A stretch of 64,000 bases of DNA. Source: Tretioscincus oriximinensis. Taxonomy: Eukaryota > Chordata > Lepidosauria > Squamata > Gymnophthalmidae. A program made the position numbers and the translations under genes. Positions 1 through 10,069 of this stretch are shown here, in pieces. Under the pieces are notes generated by a model. The model saw only the letters and a program-made list of their open reading frames with translations, had not been told where the DNA came from and made no database searches. Location: NCBI GenBank assembly GCA_022410635.1, contig JAJVDF010000654.1:101985-165984 (forward strand). The letters are read 5' to 3'. The number at the start of each line of letters is the position of its first letter. Within the stretch, counting starts at the first letter, position 1.

Positions 1-746
1 GTTAAGTGAAATTAGAAGGTCCATCCCTTCTGATAAAGAGCAGGCTTTGTGTGTAACGCCGTCTTTAGAGACTATAATTCCTGTGGGGTAGACCCACCTG
101 AATCGAATAGAGTTGAGAGAGAGCCTCCTTGTAATTGNCCTTAATTTATTTCGCTCTAAAAGAGTATCCCTTGAGAGGTCTTCATATACAGTTATTCGTT
201 GGTCCTCAAATTTTAAGTCCTGGATTCCTCTCAGGGTTTTAAATATCTCATTTCTTATAGAGTCTCTAGTAAAGGCAATTAAGACATCCATCTGAGACCT
301 TCCTCCTTTAATTCCTCCTTTTGTCCAATGCGCCTGTTCAATCATGTTCAAATCCGCCACCACATTATACCTTGCCAACCAATCTCTAATTCCATCCATA
401 AAGTTAGAAGAACCAAAATGTGGGGGAAAACTCTTTAAACGTATATTCTTTTTCTCATTTTGTCCTCAATTTTTGCCAAATTCTGCTTTACATCCCTTAA
501 GTCCGCGGTGTTTCTCTCCACTAGGAACTCGGAAACCTTGATCTTTTCCTCGTGAGTTTGAATTTCCTCGGTATTAGTGCTACATTGATCTTTTATCTTC
601 CTTAAATCATCTTTAATGTCATTTAAGTCTGTAGCCAACCAGGAGACTTTTGATTCAACATTCTTAATAGAAGAATAAATTTGGTAAAGAGTTACCTCCG
701 GGGCTTCTTCCTCAATCGGGGATTCAGGGCTGGAGTCCGACGCCAT
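1..746 (-). pseudogene. L1 ORF1p-like remnant (coiled coil plus C-terminal RNA-binding part)
   Basis: The reading frame starts at an ATG (744-746, minus strand) with MASDSSPESPIEEEAPEV, a short acidic leader. A charged heptad-like coiled coil follows, rich in Lys, Glu and Asp with regular Leu, Ile and Val (KNVESKVSWLATDLNDIKDD and onward). The frame is lost near 435, but another frame continues with a segment typical of the ORF1p C-terminal half: VYEDLSRDTLLERNKLR and then FRWVYPTGIIVSKDG. In L1 elements ORF1p is a trimeric nucleic-acid chaperone that coats the L1 RNA in cytoplasmic particles. Here there is at least one frameshift near 430, an N at 138 and no visible end, so it is a decayed copy. 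Alternative: ORF1 of an L1-related clade such as Tx1. I am fairly sure it is LINE ORF1, less sure of the subfamily. Confidence 0.6.
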
Positions 747-1015
747 TCTGTTGCAAGTTTGGTGAGAGGGTGGATACAAAGTATCTCCCTGCCAGTGTGT
801 CTCTAGCCCAAATGTCGTTTTCTCCCCTCCAAACTGTTCAGGGAGGTTTCTTAGGATAGAGCCCTCCGGAGAACTCCGCCAACAGGAGAATATTACGGTA
901 AAAAAGCTATATTTTCTTAAGGCTTCGTGCAAGGCAGTCCTGGACGCCTCTGATCCTATCCTTGACGCATGCGCAGTCATCATCATGCAGACATCATCAC
1001 GCCATGCGGATGCAG
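1..1015 (-). mobile_element. L1-type LINE, 5' part (5'UTR plus ORF1), running off the window edge
   Basis: On the minus strand this region reads as the start of an L1 retrotransposon: a short leader (about 747-1015) followed by an ORF1-like coding stretch that continues past position 1. Most LINE copies here are 5'-truncated, so a copy keeping its 5' end is unusual. The left edge at about 1015 is judged from where recognisable sequence stops, not from a target-site duplication. ORF2 would lie outside the window. The family assignment comes from the ORF1 features described in the next entry. Confidence 0.6.
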
Positions 1016-1265
1016 CCAAAGTCTATACTGGCATGTGGATGGCCAAGTTCTGCCCCGAGATGTTACCCAAAATAAAGCTCTGTGTGGATGTTTTCTATGT
1101 ACTGCGTTAGGGTCTGTGTAAGTTATGGAGAAATCTACAGCCACAATAAAGATTCCAGAAATCGCATCATGATTTATTTATTTAATAAAAGAAAAAAATA
1201 TTGCATACAAGAGGGCGAGAAAAATGAGTAGCCAGAACTTCTGATTGCCAACTGAATCATAAAGT

Positions 1266-1668
1266 TTGAGAAATCCTGCTCCCAAGGGTTCTAACACGGC
1301 CCTCTTCCAAATGATGTTTTTCCACAGTCATGGTAGTAGCATCATGAGAAATCTGCCTTATGGAAAATGGAAAGACAATTCCAAGTGGTTGATCATTAAA
1401 TGGTATAATTATGTTGTGAATACGTTATCTGTAGAAATGGCAAAATGTAGAATGAATAGTGAAAATAATATGGATAAAGTTAGAAAGTGTAAACAAAAAA
1501 GGAGAATAGTAAAAGTATATGTAGAGAATAAATTAAGAAGTGGCACTGTTAAAGAAGTGAAAAGTGAAAAGTTAGATTGTTTTTTCTGTGAGGGGAAAAA
1601 TATTTTTAAAAAGTCAAGATGAATTATTATATATGTAAAATGTAAAAGATGAAATAAAAATTCTTCCT
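1266..1668 (+). mobile_element. Probable L1-like 3' end remnant (A-rich)
   Basis: A strongly A-biased stretch with an open frame of 118 codons (1266-1622). Its product is very basic and contains KWLIIKWYNYVV, resembling the tryptophan-rich C-terminal end of L1 ORF2. It closes with gatgaaataaaaatt, which looks like a polyadenylation signal and degraded A-tail. Base composition differs sharply from the flanks, as in other L1 ends of this window. No catalytic domain is present. It could also be an unrelated A-rich spacer. Confidence 0.35.
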
Positions 1669-1670
1669 TA

Positions 1671-1692
1671 CACACACGCACACACGCACAAA
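1671..1692. repeat. (CA)n microsatellite
   Basis: Short run of alternating CA with CG interruptions directly after the A-rich tail above. Confidence 0.8.
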
Positions 1693-1886
1693 GAAGACTC
1701 TGCTTACCTGCTCATGCAGTTTCAGGGATCCATTTGTTAAAAAGTCACATTTATCTGGATTTCCAGTAACCCTTTTTTCCAGATTTCATGGCGGTCTGTT
1801 GGTTAAATCCACTATAAATGCCTTCTTATGCCGTTCTNTAGCTGGAAAATGGTAGATCTCATGAGCCCTGAGTCTAGATGTGAAAT

Positions 1887-1930
1887 TTCATTGGCTCGTG
1901 GCTCACAGTGAATGTTGGAAACCATAGTAA
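1887..1930 (+). repeat. Single copy of the interspersed unit that is tandemly amplified at 39.66 kb
   Basis: The string ttcattggctcgtggctcac followed by agtgaatgttgg matches the first unit of the minisatellite at 39660 and its upstream flank. It is a diverged monomer, so the unit predates its amplification. Confidence 0.5.
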
Positions 1931-1997
1931 GATGAGCGTGGCAATGAATTATCGGACATATAATGTAAAGGGAATACAAGGCTGTATATATTCCAAG

Positions 1998-2055
1998 AGC
2001 ACAATTTATTTATTTTTATTTATTTATTTATACTTATACCCCGCCCTATACCCGA
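1998..2055 (-). mobile_element. SINE/LINE 3' tail, minus strand
   Basis: A (TTTA)n run followed by ataccccgccctat is the reverse complement of the squamate SINE ending 'gggcggggtat...(aaat)n'. Only the tail is clear; upstream SINE sequence is not recognisable. Confidence 0.5.
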
Positions 2056-2430
2056 ATGATTTGGAAAGACCCGTTCACCTGTAAATTGAGATCAGTAGAT
2101 AGTCTGATACTCGAAATGGGAACAAAAGATGATTTGTTAACAGGAGTGCCGATTTTGTGTGGCAGGACCAAGCTCTGGGACTTCCTCCACAAATATGACA
2201 GACTTCCTGTATCCCTGAGATGAAAACATCCTGTAGGTCTTTTATTATATGTATATATAATATACATATAATACCAGTATCTCGTTTATTTTAAATTATG
2301 ACATTTCGAGTAGAGATCTGCTCAAACTTTAGGAACATTTGCCTCAGGCAGGAGATGCTTTACGGTAAGCCATATATTCCCAAATTAACAGATTTCAAAG
2401 AAATAGATGTATTAGTCTGGATCCAAAATA

Positions 2431-2513
2431 TACTGCTCAAAACAATTAAGGGAACACTTTAACATAACAGTGTAACACTAAGTGTTCTGAGCACTTAATT
2501 GTTTTGAACAGTA
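2431..2513. mobile_element. Tc1-like MITE, 83 bp, TA flanked
   Basis: Perfect-looking terminal arms TACTGCTCAAAACAATTAAG and, inverted, CTTAATTGTTTTGAACAGTA enclose a short palindromic core containing GGGAACACT. TA dinucleotides flank both ends (2429-2430, 2514-2515), as expected for the Tc1/mariner superfamily. The termini match my recollection of a Tc1-like family widespread in vertebrates. No transposase is encoded. A sister copy lies at 60191. Confidence 0.75.
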
Positions 2514-2571
2514 TATTTAGGTATGGGAACTTGTAGCACCCGACAGTAAAAGCTAACAAAAAAAGGTAGAC

Positions 2572-2690
2572 CGCATTAACATTTGTAGACGAATCTACTA
2601 CTTCACATGAATCTGAAGAAGTAGACTTATCTATGAAAATTCATGCTGCCTATCATTTTCTTGTTAGCCTCTTAGGTGCTCCTGGCAAGC
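2572..2690. mobile_element. Family P retroelement fragment with inverted start
   Basis: tgaagaagtagacttatct and the following gttagcctcttaggtgct belong to the same family as 26375 and 55356 (family P). Immediately left, ttgtagacgaatctactact is the same segment inverted, so this copy also begins as a head-to-head pair around ttcacatgaatc. Both arms are diverged, indicating an old insertion. Confidence 0.5.
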
Positions 2691-2694
2691 ATCC

Positions 2695-2780
2695 AACATC
2701 AATCCTGAAGAACTGAAGTAAAACAGGACTCCCTCCCTGGTTCTTCAGGACAGATGATGGATTAAAAGTACTTGTACATC
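2695..2780. mobile_element. Palindromic MITE, family V
   Basis: tcctgaagaactgaagtaaa and ggttcttcaggacagatga form an imperfect inverted repeat ending in attaaaagta. The same foldback unit recurs at 6662, 8333, 45897, 49170, and in half copies at 19983 and 62620. Confidence 0.5.
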
Positions 2781-2823
2781 TCTGGTTCCAACCTTACGTT
2801 GTGGGCAAATGTTTAATCTTAGA

Positions 2824-3245
2824 TCTGCATGCACACAGCATATTTCTACCTGGATCAGAGTGAGATAAGGAAGATTCCAGCACATGGGTTAAGCAGGATT
2901 TAGCAGTCGTCCCACAATAAACGCTGTTTTTCCCGGAATAAACTATTGCTGAGATATTGAGGCACCGTTCCGGAGAACCTTTCTCCTCTCGCGGCCAACC
3001 CCCATCCTCTCTTCCTCAGATTCATATGAGCATATGCGTGTGCACAAATTAGGCACAAGAGGTTAAAACAAGCGAGAACACAGCAGTTGTTCCCAGTGGC
3101 TGTTGTACAGTGTGCACTCAGTGAGTGAAATTACTGAACTGGGGCTGATCAGAGAATATACAGGTTTGGTGTGCACGGACANGCGGTTGCTATATTCCGG
3201 AATACAGCTTTATAGCTATTTTTAAGTCATCGTGTTCACGCAGCC
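2824..3245 (+). mobile_element. Non-autonomous DNA-element-like repeat, family Y
   Basis: Member of a roughly 400-bp family with ends resembling 'ggctgcgtgcacacagc' and 'gtgttcacgcagcc', which are inverted relative to each other. Shared internal landmarks are cggaataaactattgctgag, ccgttccggagaacc, cacaaattaggcacaag and ttgctatattccgga. Other members: 7773 (minus), 9750 (fragment), 26155 and 33450. No coding capacity. The superfamily is not determined. Confidence 0.55.
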
Positions 3246-5935
3246 ACAGACTATCTTCACTTCATCGTCGCCATAGGGAATGGACTTAATTTGTTTTTTC
3301 CTGGACTAAACCCCATTCACTTTAGTATTGAAGATGACCTAAAGATTGTATACAATAAAATGTGGACACTGCCTTTGAGAGAATAGGCAGAATGAGAGGA
3401 TAAGAGTTTTGGAGGTCAGAGATTTCTTCACATGCAAGGGTACTGGGGTCATTTACATTTCCCAGTGTCATTGTCCAGGATTCTATATAGACATGAACAA
3501 CACCAGAAAAGCTGTATTATTGAACATAAGAGTTGTATAAGGAATAAAAAAATTCATTCCATTTGGGAAGTACTTTGTGGAAAGAGAGACCATGAGGGGA
3601 TGATGTAAAATTCTGGTATGTTGACAGATATTTTGAGGAGAAAGGAATGATTTGGGATACACAAACTGCTATTTTTAACACCATTAGGTTGGAATGAGGA
3701 TGTAGAATGATTTATTTAAATACCAACGGAATAAGCTCGTTGCCTGAGTTTAATGCAAGGNTGTGTGTGTGTGTAGCTTACTCTTTTTCCCGTCTTCATG
3801 CTCCTCCTTCCCTCTTCTTGCTTTATTCTTTCCTTGTTCCTGCTGCTGTGCAGGGCCAGGTCCCATGGCAACTGCTGCCAGCCTGGCTCTGGCTTCGAAA
3901 CATTGATGACATCACTCCAGGTCCTGGGATTTTTCCAATCACAGAGCCTTCAGGGACTATTGTGAGTCTGGGAAATATGCAAGTTGTTTGCTATGTACGC
4001 TGGAATCCCATTTGTTTGGTAGTTTTTTCTGGACACAGCCAGGAATCCCACCACCGGCCATTGACCAGGGGAAAGTTTACACCTTTTGCTTGTCCCATCC
4101 TAGCCCCAAAATGTGTCCCAGTTTGAAATAGGCTAATCTGACAATAGGATCTCTGTGCTTCAAGCAAAGTCAGCACTGAGTAAAAGCAAATTGCATTCTT
4201 TAGCCCTTGCTTCACTTCTTTGAGGGAAATCCGATGCTTCCTTATGTTGCTGTCAGATCGGCGCATGGCCACTCTGTTTTCTGTTTGGAGTAAATGGAAA
4301 AGAAGTCAGACCAGTGCTGAAAGACTCCATTTTAATTTTCNTTTTTTTTTTCCAGTGAGAACAGGCCCTTTAATGCTCAAAACACATTAGGGCCTTATTT
4401 TGTTCCGTTATTCTGGATTAGTATTGTGGCCTATGTTTGCTCGAGCATCAAATTTTAATTTAGCCATGAATCAGATAATGAATTAGCACATGCTTTTTAC
4501 CTCACGGCCACAAACGTCTTGAGACTGTCACCAAACCTGGTTTCAGGCACCTACATATCTGTTTCCCCGGCTATACCTCATCTAAATATTATGGGTAGTT
4601 CTTAGTTCTGTTAATGCCTTTCACAGTGATGTCACAAGACCTTTTGGGCTTCCATCATGCCTTAAGAGGTGCTGAGGTCACTCCAAAACTCTCTGAGAAA
4701 ATATGAGAGTTTCCCAATCAAATATTTCTATACAGTAGAGCAGAATGGGGCGGGGGAGACGAGAAGAGGTTCGACACACAACGGTCGAACAATAACACCA
4801 GTGTGCTGACGGAACGGGAGACCCATGAATTGGAAGTTTGATAAGGCCTCTCTCTTTCTCTCAACAACCCTTTCAATTTCCCTCTGTTCCCTCGCTCCCC
4901 CTTTCCCTTGCCTGCTTTCTTGTTTGGGCTTTTAACAGTGCAGTGTCTTTGTTCAAGATACAGGTGAACAACAATCATGTGATTAATACACACAAACCAC
5001 ACACATGCACAGGGCTTTTTAAGGGACCGTCCTGCCTTGCCTCAGTACCAAGGAGCAAATAGGACCGAGAGGAGCTGAGAGATATGAAGGGCTGGACGGT
5101 AGGCCATAAGCGGAAGGCCATTTCCCAACGTCCACTTTTGTTCGCTTCTGATTTGAAGGTATTCTCGTAGGCAGAGATGTGACACACCACACATCTGGAA
5201 GATGTGTGTGTACGTAGGGGACGTCTTGCAACTTTCTGAGGAAAATTATGGAAATATTTTGTGTTGGGTGCCATTTTGGTAGCTTTTAGGTGGCTCTTTC
5301 ATGCTTTACTCAACTAGGCCCTGTTGGCAAGACTGCAAATTGGCCTCTATTGTCATTACTACTTTGCCTCACGTGCTGGTATTGGGGATGTAACAAAAGA
5401 GGCAGTGGTTTGTCATACTCTTTAATTTTGCACGTATACTTGAAGAAATATATGTTCATAGATTAGTTGTTCTTTAAGCTCCAGATAGTCTTTTTTTAGC
5501 TCTCAGTACTTTTGCAAAGCTGTAATGCATCAAAGGTGACGTTCAGGATGATACTGGAGATATTTGCACATGTGCTTATTATACAAAAACCATCGCTTTC
5601 TCTCTGTGTGTTGTGCTTCTGCAATCTTCTAACATTTTACACGGTGTTTCAAAGTCTGTCTCTCTGGGTTGGTCCATTAGGAATTAAAGAGACAAGAACA
5701 AACATTTTCAGGATCAAAGATTCCAAAGAGTCTCTCAAGATTGTGGGAAAGGAATGGGATATGTCTGAGTTCACCTACCAAATCCAAGATGATCTTTTGC
5801 CTCCTGTTTTGGATGTGGTGTCCTATGTGAAAGTTACATAAGAAGCTGTTGATCTTTTCCTTCATCATCTCAGTAGGAAGAAGGCTATCAGCTTCTTGAA
5901 CAACCCTGAAGAAGCAAGGATGTGAGAGGGACANA
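3246..5935. other. No recognisable gene or repeat family (2.7 kb)
   Basis: Apart from a (TG)n run at 3762-3773 and short T- or GA-rich patches I see nothing assignable. Open frames here lack splice-site context, domain motifs and codon bias. Old, unrecognisable repeats are likely. Confidence 0.4.
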
Positions 5936-6017
5936 TATATTCTTTCTTTCTTTTGTTGGTTGGTTTGTTCGTTAGTTCTTTAGTTTTTATAACAAGTCAA
6001 TGATCAAGAACTTGAAC

Positions 6018-6605
6018 TTTCAGACATTGTGGAACTAGAGAAGGTGCAGAAAAGGGCAACAAGAATGATCTAGAGAATGGAGCACCTCCCATATGAAGTC
6101 AGGCTGCAACATCTGGGCCTCTTCAGCCTCAAAAGACTGAGGTGAACTCAGTGAAATGTATAAAATCTTGCATGGGATGGACAAAGTGAGTAAAGACAGC
6201 ACTAGGACCAGGGGGCATTCTTTGAAACTGATAGACAGAGAAGTGAGGACAGACATGTGAAAACTTTTTTTCACCCCTAAAGTCATTAGTCTGTGGAATT
6301 GACTTCCAGAAGAGGTGGTGGTGGTAGCTAGCAGCCTGGATAGCTTTAAGACAGGATTAGACAAGTTTGTGGAAGCCAAGGGTAAAAATAGCTATTAGGA
6401 TGGATCTCTGTACTGCCTCTAAGATGGAGCAACAGGCAGGATTCCTAAAGTACCATTATCAGGGAGTCAAGAAGAGGTGAGGGGTTTGCCTTCTTCTGCT
6501 TGAGACTGCCCAGGGCCTATAATTGGTGGGTCACTGTGTGCGACAGATGGGCTCTGGTCCCATTCAGCAGGGCTCCTTTTATATGCTATGTTCTTTCTCC
6601 CTTAC
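6018..6605 (+). mobile_element. CR1-like LINE 3' end (TTATGTTC-tailed subfamily)
   Basis: Starts inside the end of the reverse-transcriptase ORF: gtggaactagagaaggtgca encodes VELEKVQKRATRM. The tail of the ORF follows with the W-N-x-L-P-E-E-V-V pattern at about 6296-6325. The 3'UTR carries gatggagcaacaggcagg, gcccagggcctataattgg and cagcagggctcctttta, and the end drifts toward the 8-bp tail TTATGTTC. Several stops break the frame. This is the commonest element in the window and the other copies are judged against it. Confidence 0.75.
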
Positions 6606-6661
6606 TTGTTGTTGTGGATGTGGTTGGGTACCACCGAGTTGTGTTTAACTAGGTGCTGTTA

Positions 6662-6757
6662 TGATCCATACTTTTAATCCAGTCCTGAAGAACTGTACTA
6701 AACCAGGGGTTGGGTAAAGGAATTAGGAGTGAAGAAGAATTAAAGGTACATGTCAGA
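6662..6757. mobile_element. Palindromic MITE, family V
   Basis: atacttttaatccagtcctg / gaagaactgtactaaaccag on the left is mirrored by attaggagtgaagaagaatt aaaggtac on the right. Roughly 95 bp, imperfect arms. Confidence 0.5.
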
Positions 6758-7539
6758 ACACCACCCTCGATGTCTTTGTAGGCACTTCCATAGTTACCTG
6801 CATGCAATTTTCCTGGCAGAGATGCAGAAGTGGATTTGCCTTTTCTCAGTCCAAAGAAGAGGCTGAAGATTGGACCAGGAACCTTCTGTTTTCCAGGCAC
6901 TTTCCTCTACCACTGACAGGCAACAGGGTCCCTTGGGAGAGCAGACATCGCCATTTTGTCATGTTGTTTTCCAGTGCCCACTTTTCTACAAGAATCTTTA
7001 ATTCTATGACGCCTGCTCTCAGGTAAGTAGGAGCTCTGAGACTCCTAGTGTCTGCCAAAATGAAAAATGAGATGGCAGTAATTTGGGAGGGGTGAATGTA
7101 GCGGAGATGTTCTAGCGGTGACACACAGCTATCTGTCCAGTCATCAAGTCTGCAAAAGAAAAAATGCCAGTAAATAGCCAGACAAATTTACAGAGCGCCG
7201 GAAAATTATTCCCTTTGTACCGAGGGGGCTGTGGATTGATGGTCAGAAGGAAAGGGGATGGGGGGTGGGGTGGAATGCCTTTTTTATGATTCTTGCAAAA
7301 GTTCTTTCACTCTTTGGTTCTGAAAAATGAGTGTAACTTGGCAGACCAACCCCATGAGTCCTCTATTCGTTCCGGGGTCTTTCCATGTGTCAGAGATTCA
7401 TCTATTTTAGTCACATGGTTTGACCTAAGAGCTTGCTCCTTCCACCTCCAGGATTCCTCATACCAGATGGTTAGAATGCAATAACAAGGATGCAGTGTCG
7501 GAGTCATGCAAGAATCTTGTGCATTTAATCAGAATATCC

Positions 7540-7772
7540 ATTCTCGCATGAAATACGAATTCTCATGCAGCAACGTATGAAAATTCCGCGGTGGCCTGGA
7601 AGTGACATCATTGTGATGTCACTTCTCCTCCCTGCTTCCGGAAAGGTCCCCCCAGGGCTGAAAGTGATGTCACAAATGATGCCATTGCTGGTTTCTGCTT
7701 CTGGGAATGGCGGCCGGGGTGAAGAAATGTCACAAAATCCCATGTGTGCCTTGCGCAGGAGAAAAAGGCTCC
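7540..7772 (+). repeat. Interspersed repeat, family Z (rich in TGACATCA-type motifs)
   Basis: Contains gaagtgacatcattgtgatg, gtgatgtcacaaatgatg and ttctgcttctgggaatggc. The same order of motifs occurs at 10070, 28590 and 60440, with a fragment at 36595. No terminal repeats or tail were recognised, so the class is unknown. Confidence 0.5.
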
Positions 7773-8115
7773 GGGCAGGTGCCCACAATGATTTAAAAAC
7801 TGTTCCGATGCTATAATCCAGAATATAGCAGTCGCATGTCAATGCCCACCAAACACGTGTATTCTGTGACCAATGCCCCAGTCCCATAACATCGCTCATT
7901 GAACTCATCGCAGGGCAGTCCGAAAATTTTTATTTTTACTTGCACCAGTCAATAGAAACAACAGGCGTATTCTCGATTGTTTTATCATCTCGCGTCTAAT
8001 TTGTGCACATGCATATGCTCGTGAGAGCACGGGAGTTCTCCAGAACGATGCCTGAATAGATAGTTTATTCTGGGGGGAAAAGGCATTTATTGCAGGTCGA
8101 CTACTGAAAAACACT
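7773..8115 (-). mobile_element. Family Y copy, minus strand
   Basis: Reverse-complement copy: ctataatccagaatatagca, gtctaatttgtgcacatgc, gttctccagaacgatgcctg and agtttattctggggggaaa all correspond to inverted landmarks of the 2824 copy. It abuts the family Z repeat on its left. Confidence 0.55.
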
Positions 8116-8332
8116 TATCACTTGTGCCTGAGATATCCTAATTGCTCTACAAATGAGGTAGAAAGGGTGTGGTACTCTGTATGCAATTCTAGCAGTGATG
8201 GCTGTCTGCAAAGAAGCTAAAGTTACATAAAGGGTTTCCAATCTGATGGGTTCCTACAGAAAACACATAGTACTCTGGGGAACCTGTTCGTTTTTGTTAA
8301 CAGATCTCTCACAGAGCTATGATGTTTCCATG

Positions 8333-8435
8333 TGCATTTAAACCACCTTCAGTCCTGAAAAAACTGGACTAAATTGGGGGGNAAAACCTGCTTCTTTCCT
8401 AGTTTAGTTCACTTCTTCAGAGCTGAAGGTGGATT
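8333..8435. mobile_element. Palindromic MITE, family V (clearest copy)
   Basis: gcatttaaaccaccttcagt is mirrored by agctgaaggtggattaaaag, with ctggactaaatt mirrored by tagtttagttca, around a poly-G/A centre containing an N. About 100 bp. Confidence 0.6.
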
Positions 8436-8469
8436 AAAAGTATTAGAATAGAGAAAAAGTATTAGAATA

Positions 8470-8542
8470 GAGAAAACACTATGACCAGGGGGCATTCCTT
8501 GAGACTGATGAGCAGAAGCGTTAGGACTGAGAAGGGAAAGTA
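8470..8542 (+). mobile_element. CR1-like LINE, left part of an interrupted copy
   Basis: ccagggggcattccttgaga to gagaagggaaagta is the CR1-like ORF end. It breaks at 8542 and resumes at 9199 with atttgtcacccagcctggat, i.e. the sequence reads continuously once the inserted element is removed. Confidence 0.7.
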
Positions 8543-9198
8543 CTGTATATACTAGAGTATAAATCTAGTTTTTCAGCACATTTTTAATGCTGAAAAAATA
8601 TGCCCTTGGATGCAGTGTGAGTCTTCTCCAATCCCCTGGACCCGTCTCAGCCTTCTCTGTCCTCGCCTTTCCCAAGCCACAGGTGGGACTACACTTCCCA
8701 GCATGCTCCAGTGTCTTCCCTCCTCAAGCCTGCGCAGTTGTAGGTGAGCTGCTGCTGCTGCTGCCTTCCTCTGGATCAATGCCTGAGATGGGTTTCAGTA
8801 GTGCCCCCAGTGCACAGGTGCCAGAGGAGAGAGTGGCAGTGGCAGCGGCAGTAGAGGTCGTCATCTCATGGTGATGTAGTACCAGAGCCTCCCTGCTGCC
8901 AGCATCCTTTATGTGTGCCTGATCATCTCAGGCTTGGGGCCCAAGAGGTGGATGCCCAGGGGGCCCCAGGAGCCTCTAGCACATAGGCCTGCAGACTGCA
9001 TGGCCCCACAAGAGGCTGCAGGCCCCAGGGGATGATGGGCACCTCAGATGAGCACAGGGGAGGTGTTCCTTCCTTCATCCCATCCTGCTGCATTTCCTAC
9101 CCTAGACTTAATTTGAGTCAATAATTTTTCCCATTTTTTGTGATAAAATTAGGTGCCTCAGCTTATATTCAGGTCGACTTATACTCAAGTATATACAG
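8543..9198. mobile_element. TA-inserting DNA element, 656 bp, nested in a CR1-like copy
   Basis: Terminal inverted repeats CTGTATATACTAGAGTATAA and, inverted, TTATACTCAAGTATATACAG are flanked by TA on both sides (8541-8542, 9199-9200). Subterminal blocks also mirror each other: tttttcagcacatttttaat on the left, cagcttatattcaggtcgac on the right. TA target duplication suggests the Tc1/mariner/pogo group, but no transposase frame is visible. The interior includes a ZNF143-like motif, actacacttcccagcatgc (8688-8706). Some interior sequence may be captured host DNA. Confidence 0.65.
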
Positions 9199-9560
9199 TA
9201 ATTTGTCACCCAGCCTGGATAGGTTTAAGAAAGGGTTGGACAAGCTAATTGTAGCCAGGAATATGAATAACTACTAGGGTGGACCTCTTGATACTGCCTC
9301 CAAGATGGAGCAACAGGTAGTATTCCTAAAGTACCATTTGCAAGGAGTCGAGAACAAGTGAGAGTTTTGCCTCCTTCTTCTGAAGACTGCCCAGGTGCAA
9401 TAGGGACACCGTGAGAGACAGAAGGCTAGACTACTATTGGANTGTGAGCCGTTTGAGGCCTTTAGGTATTGGGCGAGATATAAATTGAATGAATGAATGA
9501 ATGAATAAATAAATGGGCTCTGGCCCAGTTTTGTAGGGCTCCTCTTATCATCTTATGTTC
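9199..9560 (+). mobile_element. CR1-like LINE, right part, itself interrupted by a SINE end
   Basis: Continues the copy above through gatggagcaacaggtagtat and ctgcccaggtgcaataggga. It is interrupted at about 9437-9514 and finishes with gggctctggcccagttttgt and tcttatgttctta. Confidence 0.7.
9437..9514 (+). mobile_element. SINE 3' end with (TGAA)n tail, nested in CR1-like copy
   Basis: gtgagccgtttgaggccttt ... gggcgagatataaattgaa followed by (TGAA)n/(TAAA)n is the usual 3' end of a squamate SINE. It sits exactly between 'ctactattgg' and 'gggctctggc' of the host CR1. Confidence 0.6.
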
Positions 9561-9749
9561 TTAGTTGTATTGGAAGGCTATTCTGCATTATGATTGCATC
9601 ATAGGCACGTCCCAAAGAAAACCNAAAAAATGGGACACAGTGTACTATACAATGAAACCTTATAAGCTGCTGAACGGGCATCTTGCGTCTGGCACTGTGA
9701 TTAGATGAATCATGTACTCTATCAAGGAGGCACATATTGGACCTTCTAC

Positions 9750-9836
9750 TAAGGCTGCGTGCACACAGCAAATTTCTACCTCGATCGGAGCGAGACGAGG
9801 AAGACTCCAGCACACAGGTTAATCTGGGGCCACCAG
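9750..9836 (+). mobile_element. Family Y fragment (left end)
   Basis: aaggctgcgtgcacacagca followed by tttctacctcgatcggagc matches the left end of family Y and then breaks off after the 'ccagcacacagg' landmark. Confidence 0.5.
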
Positions 9837-10069
9837 AGAAGAAGTCCTGTCCTGTATTCTTGCACCTTTGACACCTGGTAGTGATATCTCTGTTCAAATT
9901 GTCCTATGGATTTTCTGACAAACAAATGTGTATNCAAGGAGGTATACTTCTGGATATTTGTTGTCAAAGTTGTTTTGAGCTTTGGAAGCTCATTTCAGAG
10001 CCCTGAAATGGGCTTGACAGCAGTTTGGAACCGTGCTGGAAGTCGTACATGAATCATATACACTTTAGT

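Noticed and set aside
3762..4126. 139-codon frame starting in a (TG)n region
   Set aside because: Starts upstream of a microsatellite and an N; no motif.
5185..5212. Short palindrome cacacatctggaagatgtgtg
   Set aside because: Small, GT-rich, easily due to chance; no second copy.
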